From Panorpa germanica (lineage: Eukaryota; Arthropoda; Insecta; Mecoptera; Panorpidae): a stretch of DNA of 64,000 nucleotides. The position numbers and the translations under genes are program-made. Below are positions 44,909 to 57,001 of this stretch, piece by piece. The notes beneath the pieces were generated by a model. That model ran no database searches and was not told where the DNA came from. It saw only the letters and a program-made list of their open reading frames with translations. The stretch lies in the NCBI GenBank assembly GCA_963678705.1, contig OY783223.1:9642721-9706720 (forward strand). The letters run 5' to 3'. Numbering within the stretch: the stretch's first letter is position 1; each line of letters begins with the position of its first letter.

Positions 44909-47900
44909 CTGTGTTTTTAAAAGACTTTTACGAGTGAAAGAGGAGGGAGGAGTAGTGGGAAAGGGGTGGTTGCTACGAAAGTTAAGAAGCTTGTTGATTA
45001 GGGAATGATGTTAGGTAAAGTTTGAGCAGCGGTAGTTAGAAGGAGGTATATACTGTAGAATGGGGTGCGCTCTTTTAGATCAAAATTTAATTTATTTTCT
45101 TGTATTTTCTTCTAATAAATATTTGACCTTTTATACAACAAAATTGGATATAATTATATTTTATTTATATATATATATATTTATACGTATATTATTGGAT
45201 ACAGGTTTTGAATTTCAAAGAAATATTTACCTTTGACAGTCATATGTAATTTTATTGCTTATTTCATATTATCGAAGTGATATACCTGAGAAGTCGCTGT
45301 TCTCTTTCAGAAAATATGACAACTTTAACAATTAGATATTCTTTATTCTGTTTTCCACAAAAGTAATAAATATTTCTGCTTTTCAAGTATCCTAAAGTAT
45401 TCTTAAATTATTTGTTAAAGTTCAAAAGTTGAGCAACATTCAAATATACTTTTTACTAAAAAAAAGGAACATCATTCTTTATTTTTTGATAGATATTGTT
45501 TTGAATTTTGTTTTAAAACTTATAAAAAAAACGTAATATGTATAAGTTTGAAATGGACCGTACAGGATTTGAACCACATTTCATGTACACCTACTACCCC
45601 TTTCCTTTTCTCCCCCTTCCAACTTAGTTCTTCAGGAACTCTTCCAAAAACTTCTTCTGCTTCCAAGTTTTGTACAGTATGTGTATTTAGCTTCGAAGAA
45701 AAAAATATTGTGCTACAAAATCTTATTTGGGTTCTGCAGAGAGTCCTGATTTTTCACCGACGTGGTGTTTGTTGTTTTAAAATTTATTTCATTTCTATTT
45801 GTTTTAGAATTGGTATATTTTATTTAATCTATGTAGAAAGTTTCACAACCATTTTATTTTGTATCGTAGAACAAAATTAGTTCATCGAAATTTAATTTTC
45901 ATAAAACAAATGACTCGCAATAATTATACAATCATTCAAATTAACCCAAATAACACAGTAGTGTGGATCTATGTTCTCGTTTATCACTCAACATAATGTT
46001 TCCTTCTCTCTTCAAACCGCTGAATTTGTACAGTATTGTGCGAGAGAGACGTTTTGTAGGATGTAATGCAATGCAGTATGCGATTCATTAGTTCCCATCA
46101 TGGCCAGAACTGCACTCGAACAGTCGAACGGCGTTCAACGTTCACTAATCGACTCCAGTGAAGTGGGGAAGCAATGAATGTTTGGTGGGTGTTAAGGTGG
46201 GACAAGGGAACGCGGAGCGAGTGCAGCGGGGAGGTGTTATCAGCCACCAAATATTCACGAATCCCACAGCATCCAGTCGAAACGTGTTTTACTTGAATAT
46301 ATTATAATAACAGTGTGCGAACGGTGAAATATGTACATTCGGTTTGGTCGGTTACTGCAGGGCACTATATTACGATAGAAATTAACAAATTTTGAAAGTT
46401 TGCGGTTCATAGTGGGACTCACAAGAAGTTTGTTAGCGTTGGGTCAATAATAAATAATAGAGAAGTTAGTTTTGTAGCTGAAAATATACTAGTCATCGAC
46501 CTAGATGTATGTTTTTTGGGCCCCTGACTTTTAAAGGGCTCACCCGCATAAACAAATCCCGTCCTAAATAAATCCTAAATTGGGAGAAAAGAAGAAGAGG
46601 TTTTTGTCAGAGCTTCTGCCAATATATTCAGCTTTTTATATGTGAGGCCTGTCAATTCCATAGCGTGGTAGAGGAGTTTAAAATATTGGCTATACTTTTT
46701 GCCTATTTTGATAATTTATATTTTCTGTACAAAATTATTCCCTTGATGTGTACAACTAACAATTAAATCTCTATGCATTTCCATCAAGTGCTTTCAAGAA
46801 TGATTACAATTCGCTAATTAGATATTACCTAATTAAATTAACCAGAGCAGCGCAATGCAGCGTTGTGTGAAGTGGCTAAAGTATCTACAACTACCTGATA
46901 TTATTTATCGATATTGGAATAATTTGATACGCATAATTGTCTGTTCATGTGTGGCATTACTTTGTTTAAATTAATTATGAATAACACTGATTAATGAATG
47001 GATTGTAATTAAATTGTTTATAATTAGCTTTTGGTAAAATATAATGTACTTATCAAATGTTTCTGTTGTTGAATTAATTGGTTTTTGACATCACAAATGC
47101 TTTCAGATAGAACGGTGAATAGTTTACAAACCTCAGAAAATTATTAGGTATGATTATACCATTTATAATTGTACAAGAATGTATACAACATTCTACCGAT
47201 GAGCTTTATAGTACGACAACTATCTTAAGGTGAAACATTACTTCATGGTTATATAGTTAGATATAGATGGTAACAGTGTACTAAAATGACAATCGATTTG
47301 CAAATGTTTTCAAATATAAAAACGTTAATAACTTTGCGCACGATTAAACTATTTAAACCAAATAAAAGTTAGGGTACTTTTAGTGTTCTCTTATTTATGA
47401 ATACCCTGTAAAGCTGCTCTGATTTTTGGTACTCTCTGAAATTGATATATAGTTTTATTTCAGCACGAAACCTTGTCAAAACTGAAGACCATTCCAATAA
47501 ATAGTCAGCATGGGTTTTCTGTACTCTCCTGCAGTTATTTCAGCCATTTCTTTTGCCATTATTTTTAAGCATGTCTCGCACCACATGTTTTATTTTTTCT
47601 TTATATTGTTGGTACTCATAGTTCGTTGTTTTTTTCTCTGGCAGCCAACATGACGTGAGTTCAACCGTTTTGCCGTTTTGTTGGTTGGCCATACTGCGAA
47701 TAGAGCGAGTATTGGATTGGCAATGCGTAGCAGTTTTAGGTAAACAGCATTTTGTATTCAGCAGGGTTGGTTCGATCTCGGTCTCTACACTTCACTCAAT
47801 GTTGCTTTGTTGCAGGTGTTGCCAACATGTTTTTAATTATTGAAACAAAATATTAGACTATTCTGGAATGAAGCTATGCTTGTGGCTAGGTTTTTCTCGA

Positions 47901-48094
47901 TGCATTTGCCTAATAAACGGTTAGGTTCACTTCCCCTGCTCTCAGCCAGGCCTCGTGAAAGCGTAGATATGATAGAATCGCGATCGATAAGGCGAGTGAG
48001 TATTGGCATCAGCATCATCAGCATCGTGGCATTGTGTTTACGTTATTGCTTTATTACCATCGTTCTATCATTTTCATTGTTACTTCCACTGCAG
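44909..48094. other. Mostly non-coding; possible promoter-like GC-richer patch
   Basis: 46020-46400 is less AT-rich than its neighbours and contains initiator-like words (for example TCCAGTCG near 46274), but no motif-bearing frame. A dispersed repeat occupies 47224-47374. The rest shows nothing recognisable. Confidence 0.35.
47224..47374. repeat. Dispersed repeat family C, copy 1
   Basis: About 150 bp beginning AAGGTGAAACATTACTTCAT, closely matching 63506-63668 in the same orientation. Copy 2 has about 15 extra bases (TTGTACTGTACTCC…) before ATGTTTTC, where copy 1 lacks them. No coding capacity or clear terminal repeats. Confidence 0.7.
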
Positions 48095-48257
48095 AGTTAA
48101 ATCCATTGAGAATTGTTGCCACAGCGTCAACAATGTCATGCCCATACTCTTGCACAAGTGTCCTTGCAACTACCCTATTATTGGAGGAGGAAAAAACGTT
48201 TATTACTATAGGACTCGTACTTGTTGGCATAGTCGTTGCAAACTACCAGGTTATTAG
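48095..48257 (+). CDS. Weak candidate Cys-rich terminal exon
   Basis: A strong-looking acceptor (pyrimidine-rich tract then CCACTGCAG ending at 48094) precedes an in-frame stretch of 54 codons. It contains ENCCHS, HKCPCNYPIIGGGKN and RTCWHSRCKLPGY, then TAG. The density of Cys and aromatic residues is unusual for chance translation of AT-rich DNA. No zinc-finger spacing could be assigned and no family recognised. AATAAA occurs only some 255 bases later. Confidence 0.22.
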
Positions 48258-51200
48258 GTTTTTCTTTTTAATTTAAATGAGAAAATGGTCAAATGGTTCC
48301 GGAAGTGGTGATATTGCTCCAGCGAAGCATTGTTTAACAAGGCTATACTCGTTGTTATTAAAAAGTCGAGTATTTACTATCAGTGGCGTCCGCTGAGAAG
48401 TCAAATAAGGTACTACGACATAAAATGGTTTGCGTCGCTTGCTACGGGAGTAAACTTTATAATTGTACAACAATTTTATCAATGAAATTTATGAAAGGAT
48501 TTATTTCACAAAATAAAATATGTGTTGTTTTGTCTTGTACATATTAACCCTATAGATCTACCCTTTTAAATTTTCCACCCTGTTTTCTCCCTTGTAAGAC
48601 TTCTCTCCATGCATTTTCTTATTCTTGAATAATTTTGTCATAAAACATTGAAATGATTCTTTATATATTTGAGACAAATTTTGAACATATTTATTGTTAT
48701 GTTTGAGGGATGTTTTATATTCTTAGTAGCGCTTTGTCCCGTTGATGAACGACGAAGTGTATACTGTAGGTTCTCTTTAACCGGCAGTGAATGGTTCGTC
48801 ACGTTATGTAGTCTATTTTGATTGAACACTTTTTAAATTAAAAAGAAAATGTAATGTGTTTGATTTGATTAAGTTTTAAGAAACATGTCTTTAGAAAATA
48901 TTGAGTAGTTAGCTTCCTTAGCTTCAGTGATGGATTAGAAAATGGGAAATGATGTTCTTAACATACTGTGGTTGTTATTTTCCAAATATATCTCATAAAT
49001 TTACTTTTAAATATACTTGCACTGCTCTAATAATTTTCTAACATAATTTACGATCCATTTTAAAAATGACTGGTCTTCCTCTCTTCTCCCTTTACCACTT
49101 CTCCATCGTTGATCATTCCTTTTCTCGGTTATTTCGAGACAAGCGATATTTTTTTAGTTTTCTATTTTTCTTATATTATATTACACGTTTCTTCTCGACA
49201 CAACTGTGCCAATAAGTTTTCCACTTACTGCCGCTTACGCGCGTCACAATTGCCCGTTAGAATTTTCCATCTTTCCCACTCGTTGTTCCGTTGTCGTAGT
49301 CGTAGTCGTTGTCCCTACAAAGGGTGGGGACACTTATACTCAGAACAGTTGAAAGAGAAGGGTGTACAACCCTTACTTGAGTTCCCATCCCCGCATCCCC
49401 GCCTGCCTCTTACAATTCTCTTTTCTTTTAACTTTATTTTTTATGTCTGGCTCAGCTTTTAATTTTTTCTATAATTTCTGTTTAATTCGATTTATTTTTA
49501 AATAATTTCATTGGTGTGTTCTTGAAATTTGAGTGACTATTAAAATACTCCTATTACGTTATATCATAAGTCGACTGTACCTTAAAAAGTTTTTAGTTTA
49601 ACATTTGTATTTGAAATTCGTTAAAATAAGACGACTCCCTTAATTACCTAAGCATGAATTTAATCTTTCAACTTTTGACCTTATTTAAACCACTCACTTT
49701 TAAATAAATTACACATTAAAAGTAATCTAGCTCCAAATTCAAATGATCCAAAAAGAGAACGAATGTAAAACGGTCGCATTAGACAAAAAGGTTTTGTAGA
49801 AAATCCGGATTAATTGTAATTACAAAGGAACTTTAAATTTTAAATCCTAGAACAACTATAAAAGTAAATTAGATATGGATATATGTAGAGATAGTTTGTA
49901 ATACACGTTGCAGGGATAAGGTTCTTGCTTCTTCTTAAGATAAGATGGGAACTGCATTACAAAAACATTAGGGAAAGACAAGATGCTCCCTAAATCCGCG
50001 AGGTTAATTTAAATATTTGCACTTCGAGCTGGAAGTGATACTTCACGAATGATGTTAAATTTATAAAGACATAAGCACCGATTATTCGAAAACTGTAACA
50101 GATATAAGTAAGAAACTGTGTTAAAAAATTTGTTGTAAAGGATCAAAGTTCGAAAGGTTCGAACACACCGCGTACGACGTCAACTATCGTTAGTAGGGTG
50201 TATTAGACTTGTTTCGCATTAACATATTTTATCATGAGAGCTATGTAGTAGTTGTAGTTAAGGAATTATTGCTAGAAACCGAGGTCGTTCAACATAAACA
50301 CAGAGAATATTAACACAAATAGTTCAAAACCGTGTCAAAACTGAATTGTTAATATAAAACGAGATAATGCATTGTAATAAACTTAACACCTCCCAAAGCG
50401 GCCATGTTTCTTCCGCTATTACAACAGCATTTTGTCATATTGCGTATTTGTAACAGACGTATCATTTGTAAGAGTAACAGACTTCAGACCCAGTGCAGAC
50501 AAAATACAAAATGCATGCAAACTACCAATGTTATGGGTAGTTTCAAGAATTACATTGCACCAAGAGTTTCCAGCACTTGGATTTACGTATACATACCCCC
50601 CACCCCCCGCCAAGTCTAGTATTCTATTTCACAGTACTTCTTAAACTAAGAGTCAGTGGAAAATAATTGGATTGTGCACCATGTCTTAATTTCTGTAACA
50701 GTGCGTTAAAAAGGTCAATATCGCGTTTGTGCTTACAGGTTGAAAAAGACGCATAATATTTGCATTATGCATAATATTTGGGAACCTCTGGGCCCTATTT
50801 GCATTACAAAATGGTATATTTTTCGTCGTGCGCTTACAATCCGGCTGTCGTTGTGCACGGTGTAATATCATCATTGATCCCTATAGATATAACAAACCGC
50901 ATTACGGGAAAACCCAGGAAAAGCGGGAAAGCCAGTCAACGATATGTACCAATTTCATTTGCATTATAAGCTTGTGTATTTTGTTGTATTTTGAAATATC
51001 AAGTTAGGTGTAATATGTAAATATGGTCACATTTCTCGGTCGTTATATTACTCTCTCGTTCATTCAACATACTATTTGTAATCTTCTATCTCTTTTTATC
51101 TTATATAAAAATGATAACTGGTGTGTAGATATATGGTAGATTGGTGTAATGGTGGAAATTAAAAATTGCTATTATTCAAATGTATATAAATTATATATAA

Positions 51201-54200
51201 TGAATACAATGGAAAGTGGAACAAAAGGAAATGCCGGAAAATCATGATGTACATAATGGAAAATCATTTATGCGACTTTATTAATATATAAATATTGAAA
51301 ATGATAATATTAATATTTAAATGTTGCGCTGATATATTTATATATATTTAAAAAGAAATTCTGCATGTTTTTTGTGTGTATTTTTGCAGATTATAAAATG
51401 AGAAATAGGGAGTTATATATAGTGCATTTTTTGTGTAACTATTCATAGCCAAACTCCTGAAAAGAAAACGCCATTATTCGTAGTTCAAAGAGCCCAGTTC
51501 TAATTCTAATAATAATATTAGGCGTATTTAGTACTTAGAAAGTTAATATTAATCCATAGAAGCAAAACATCTAATAATAAAAATAAAATTCCACTTACTG
51601 AATAGAATTTATTTATATACTAGTATGTACTCCTACATCAAAGTAACATTTCAAATGATTTAATATCTAAAATATTTCAAGATTTCAAAAACAGATGTCG
51701 TTAAAATTAATTTTATAATTTATTGATATATAATAATTCAATTACAGTCAAATCTACCTGTCAGATATATAAATGTAAAATAAAAAATAAAAAGAAATAA
51801 GAAGTATAACTGTCTCACAACGCCAATTTGAATTCACAAGGGAGAAGTCAAAGTTATCACCCTTATTTCAACATTTCTACGTTTCTACGTTTACCCACCC
51901 TTAAAACAAAACCCTAAAGTAATAATAAGAATTCTGTTATGAAAGTTCAATCTAGTATTATTAAAAAGGTTTATTTTAAGTTGACAGCATCGCTATGTTG
52001 AAGAATTCTTTACTTTTGAACTTATGACTATTTTAACATTCGGATTATTAAAGACATTTGATAATTTTTAAGTGTTTTCCCCATCTATTTTATCAAACTT
52101 TCTAATAGCGGTTTGTGTCTCACTCACTCTTTAATAAAATACTGCAGTTAAAATGAATAAGGTATATTTTAAGATACTTTTTCTATATCAAACGCTGTCT
52201 GACGTCATTTTAGCAATGTTGGGATAGATCATTTCATAGTTGATACAACAACTGAGATCGTCTACCCATACGACGTCAAAACCTCGTTGGCAATGTCGAC
52301 GATAGCACATTATGAGTTGCCATACAGATAACACAAAAAAACCTTAGCTGTCACTGCATACGCTTTCTTTCTCGCTTTCCTTTTCTTCCACGTTTGATAT
52401 GATAGACACTTACCATTAAATTGTCGTAACGATGTCTATTTTTAATGCCCAATATCTTCTCTTGATAGTTGAGTTTCAAATAGTTAACTGTATCAATATA
52501 TAAAGTACAATTCTATGAAATTTAAGACTAAGTACACAACCCAATTCTGCAACTTTGTTTTGGTGTTTTCCCCTCATCGATATTTCTCACCCCCTGGGAT
52601 CCTCCACCACCAGTACTTGGTAGAGTAAACATTACAAATAAATTACAGTCTGATTCATGAAATAAATGAATTTGGCTTACCAAAAGAATCTAAATTTAAA
52701 TTCCGATCCTTTTATAAAAATGTGGTGTTGCCAAATTCGAGTAAGTTTGCCAGATAGGACGACAGTTTTATCACCCATCCGGTTCCTTCTTCTTGAAATG
52801 GAATAGGGAATGCATTCCTTGTACTCCCCTTTCTAATGTATTTATTGAAACCCCATTTTACGTATATGTACACTATATTGAAAATTCCAATACTGAAATG
52901 TGTTGAGAAACTGCATTCTCTCTCTCTTCAGTTCTAAGACTTTGCTGTCGATGGAATCACGTGACATAGACTACACATTGTTGGCGTTAACTTATCAGAA
53001 GTTCTCGGATGAGATGCACTCGGTTTTCTAGAAGAAAAAGGCCGTACTTAGAATGTTATAGATTTTATTCAAAGAAATTCTTTCTAAACACGTGAAGTTA
53101 CAACACTTTTTTAATTTTAATAGACATGATACACGGTATATTTTCTTACAGAAATAGCTGAGCATACAGCGATAGTTTCTACGTATGTATAAAAAAAATC
53201 AAAAAGATTGACCGTGTCGTTACGGCCTTTACGAAGCACCAAGATTGTCCTGATTGTCTTTCGTCTCTTTAATTGCTGTCAAAGGGGTTAAATTGTTTAG
53301 TAATTATTGTTTAGTTGGCTATTCTGGTTTCTAAGATATCAGAACATAAAGTTCTAAATAATTATTTAAACGCTGATTACTTGAAAACCGTAACTAATAA
53401 AAGAAAATGGTTTCCATCAAGAACTACGTTAGAAAACATATATATCATATAATAAATTCTAAAGAACATTGAAAGCATTTTCACTCCTAAATTACTAGCA
53501 AAATTAATCGTATAATTAGTGATTCTTCAAATAAGCAATCCCTATAATAACAATGCAAAATTAGGGGAGGCTACTACCCTATATATCTACAGATGACTTT
53601 CAGTTTTACTTGTTAAAATTAAGAATAGGAAAAAAATATTTTTGAAACTGTATGTAAAAATATCATCGTTATTTTTCTTATGTTCTTAAAATAATTCAAA
53701 AGGCAGAGGATCTGGTCTCATAAATCATATTTTGTCTGAATTATTTTTTGCGTGAGTTTGGGTTTTTATCGACGTCAAGTTTTGTGACGTCATAACTAAG
53801 ACAACGTACCAATTTAAGTGATAGCTGTTGTATATAGATAGCTGGAATAAGACTATCCTTAATCTGAGGCTTTAACATCGTTTTAGGCACGTTTGCCAAA
53901 TATTTAGTGTTAAATTTTTTAACAAAAATATGTGTCAGCTACCAATACAAAGCATGCGTCACACGCAGCAACAAATGTAAATAAATTATTGTCATTATTT
54001 CCACTGAACGTAATTTTATTCATTTAACCATCAGCAGGTGAATTAATAGCAGGTGTAGTCTGCTGTGGCAACTCTGCAGTGATGCATCTGCGTCAGACAC
54101 AGACTAATCTTCCCATTCATATTGGGATTGTTTCAGATAACCCCACAAACAAAAACGTAATAACTTCCTAAAGAATTATTTACGCGTCAATAATTTTGAA

Positions 54201-54540
54201 CTAAAACCATCTGTAACAAAAGTAATTGCTAATGCTACTTCGTGATTTTGAGAGATAACAGCTTACCTGCTATTGTTACAATTTAAAGATATATAAGTTT
54301 TTAAATTAATATTTATTTTAAAGATTATAACCATTTAGCAATGATTCAAACCTATTGATCGCGGCTACCAACATCGATTTTCGATCTACTATTAAAACAA
54401 ACAATAGTTCATTAAAACCATATTAATAACTTAATTATATTATTTAATAATATGTATTTTAAAACTATACACTAGATTTTTTATATAAATCTGTATTTCT
54501 TTTATAAGATTTGTAACTTAAAATATATTTTAATCCATCG
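48258..54540. other. Non-coding stretch, nothing recognised
   Basis: AT-rich. A GTCGTAGTCGTAGTCGTT triplet run is near 49291-49310, and a short repeated CATAATATTTG word near 50752-50780. Short frames here overlap each other on both strands and show no protein motifs. Confidence 0.4.
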
Positions 54541-55188
54541 GGTAACACGTTAGGCGGCCATGTTGCTAAACGTCTCCCGTCGTTATCAGTGTAGTTGTCG
54601 GCAGCGTAGCTGTTATAAATAATTAAAAAAGAAATATTTGTTGTTAATTACAAGTGTTAAAAATAATTCAATATTGCAATTAAAGTGTATATACATAGTT
54701 TTCATTATTTCTTTTTGTGCCATCGTGCTAATGTCTTTTATAATTTATGTACATTTGCTCCAAGCAAGTTGCTTCTGTCAAAAACTATTACAGACGGAAC
54801 ATTGATTTTAAAAACTAAGTTTTCTATAATATAAATTAATTGAACTGTGCTTTTAATTGTTTTAAACATATAGTTACATACATAAACACTCTATGAACTT
54901 GTGAAGTTAAAATTTGTGTTCAATTGATTCTATTTTTAAACATGTGTGGTTATTAAAATACCTTGTTTTTTTAATTAGAGTGATCTGATGTACTTTTAAC
55001 ATTTTCCGTGACAATTATTTACATGTTATGTGCTAATAGTTTATTTTAAATAACTGTAGAACTGTATTGAGTGATCTATTAAAACTTTGACATACAAGTG
55101 ATGTGTTAATTAGTGATTCTTTTAAATTGCTGTGAGTGTCATTTTGTCATCACCTTTGTGCAGATATGTCAATGGAGCGTAACAACAG
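54541..55188 (+). other. Possible first exon (5' UTR and start codon) of a host gene
   Basis: A GC-richer patch with an initiator-like TCAGT (54586-54590) is followed by about 575 AT-rich bases. Then ATGTCAATGGAGCG (ATG at 55166) begins a short frame reading MSMERNN before a possible donor, CAG|GTACCG at 55189. TTTGTGCAG just before the ATG could instead be an acceptor. Nothing confirms transcription, and the remainder of such a gene was not recognised. Confidence 0.22.
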
Positions 55189-55622
55189 GTACCGTGCTAT
55201 AACCATTTTAAAATTTTGTATATACTGCATAGCATATTAAGGAATTTGTATATAAAACATTTATCTCAAAATGAACGTGAATTTAGTATACATATTTAAT
55301 TAATGCAATATTAAAAGAATCTTGATGCTTCTAACATTTAACACGGTAATGGTTCCGGGTTTGGTTTAAAGCATAGTGGAAACTGCAAATACGATTGTTT
55401 TGAGAGAATTCTTTGTTTTGTAGAAAGACTTTTGTAGACACCTTGCCTTCTGTCTGTTTTTAATTTTGTTAGGGCCCTTGATGTTAATATTGTCAAAAAC
55501 ACACTGATGCATATCGTTCGTCCAGTTCATTAGTGAGACAACTCCGTCAAATCAAATTACACAAGACAAATTAAGTTTTCAGATGACTATGACAAGTTTA
55601 TTTGCTTTCCAATTTTGTTTAG

Positions 55623-55682
55623 TTGCATTTATAAGTTGTTTTGAGTCTTAAATTAGATAGAGGGTACACTTTTACATATAAC
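55623..55682. repeat. Short dispersed repeat family D, copy 1
   Basis: About 60 bp containing AGATAGAGGGTACACT, resembling 60233-60292 in the same orientation with scattered substitutions. Confidence 0.5.
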
Positions 55683-56782
55683 TTCATATCAATCTGACAT
55701 TTAGATGTTGCATAGATGTCTTAATGCATGTATACATTTTTCATAAATATGTGGTTTTTATATTTATAGTTAAAGTTAAAACAAATATTTCCTTTTTAAA
55801 AATGAATTAGCAACTACTAAACCTAAAAATATACGTTGTGTAACATAAAACATAATGTTATTATTTCGTTCCATATATGTAGTCGAACAACATACATATT
55901 TACCATGAAAAATCCCAAACACTTATTAAATTTCCAAAATATATACAAAAAGCCAGAGTTGTTACTAGGGCTCTCTTCCGGATGTCATTCAGGCTGTTAG
56001 CCTGTTACAACTCGTTTTAGATATGTAGATAAGAGTCGTATTAGTTAAAGCGAGATGAATAGAATAAGATAAAAAGAGATAGAAATAAAGAATAGTGTAT
56101 GAGAAAGAGGGATAGGGATTATGGAAACAAATAGGTTGTATAAAATAAACATACAAATACAACATGTCAGGAAATTGCCCGTGGTCCAGGCGCTTGGGAT
56201 ATGAACACGTGGATTTAATGAAAATTCATCTACAATGTTTATGCAGGACTAGGACGACGCTCATAGAAATATTTAGATAGAATATATTTTATATACAGCT
56301 CTAGTCATTATTGGAGTCAGAATTAAACTAATAAATAGTATTGTTAAGGGTATCACAGTATTTCCCTCATTTCACATATTCTACATATTGTCCTTACTTA
56401 TTATATAATGGTTTCGTTATTAAAATAGGTGGTTTCTGAAGACGACAGTACCGCCACAAGGGATATGAAATTTTATTAAAACTAAATTATTTTACTTAAT
56501 GAGATTTATATACTGAAACAATAACTGAATACGGAGATGTACTGTGTTTAAACTTTAATAAAATTATTCATACTTAAAATAAAGGTACATAATCGGTTTT
56601 TAACGTAACTAAGCTTTATTTTAAACCGACCGCGTTTTAATGACGGGCTATACCTGAAAATAAAAGCAGAAGATTTTTCAACGTACCGATTAAAACTTCA
56701 GACCCCTGTTTGTGACCAACTTGAATATTGTATACAGATCATTTGCACAATCAGATTCAGACTAAGTCTAAACTTAAATCTA

Positions 56783-56998
56783 GGCCCGTATTCCTGAGTC
56801 TTGTGAACAATGGTCGTGATCGAACAGATCTGATTTATATGAGTGAAACATTTTACGAATCACTTTTAAAAAAGTATTCCTGTACTTTCTGAAATTTTAT
56901 TATTTATTATTGTTAGAGTTTAGAAATAAAATGTTTCACTTATATAAATCAGATCTATTCGATCACGACCATTGCTCATAAGACTCGGAATTCGGGCC
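56783..56998. mobile_element. Hairpin MITE with ~71-bp arms, family E
   Basis: The left arm 56783-56854 and right arm 56928-56998 are inverted repeats with few mismatches, sharing GGTCGTGATCGAAC/TAGATCTGAT cores. They are separated by about 73 AT-rich bases. CTA flanks both sides (56780-56782 and 56999-57001), suggesting a TA or 3-bp CTA target duplication. No coding capacity. Confidence 0.8.
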
Positions 56999-57001
56999 CT
57001 A

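Noticed and set aside
49230..49320. Minus-strand Asp/Tyr-rich stretch after TTTGTAG
   Set aside because: Only about 18 codons, produced by a GTCGTA triplet repeat; other frames are equally open.
50404..50644. Three overlapping short frames on both strands
   Set aside because: Openness in several frames at once and no motifs indicate composition, not coding.
53771..53795. TTTTGTGACGTCATAACT resembling part of the P-like end repeat
   Set aside because: The match is limited to about 14 bases around a palindromic 8-mer and does not extend, so it is not called a transposon remnant.
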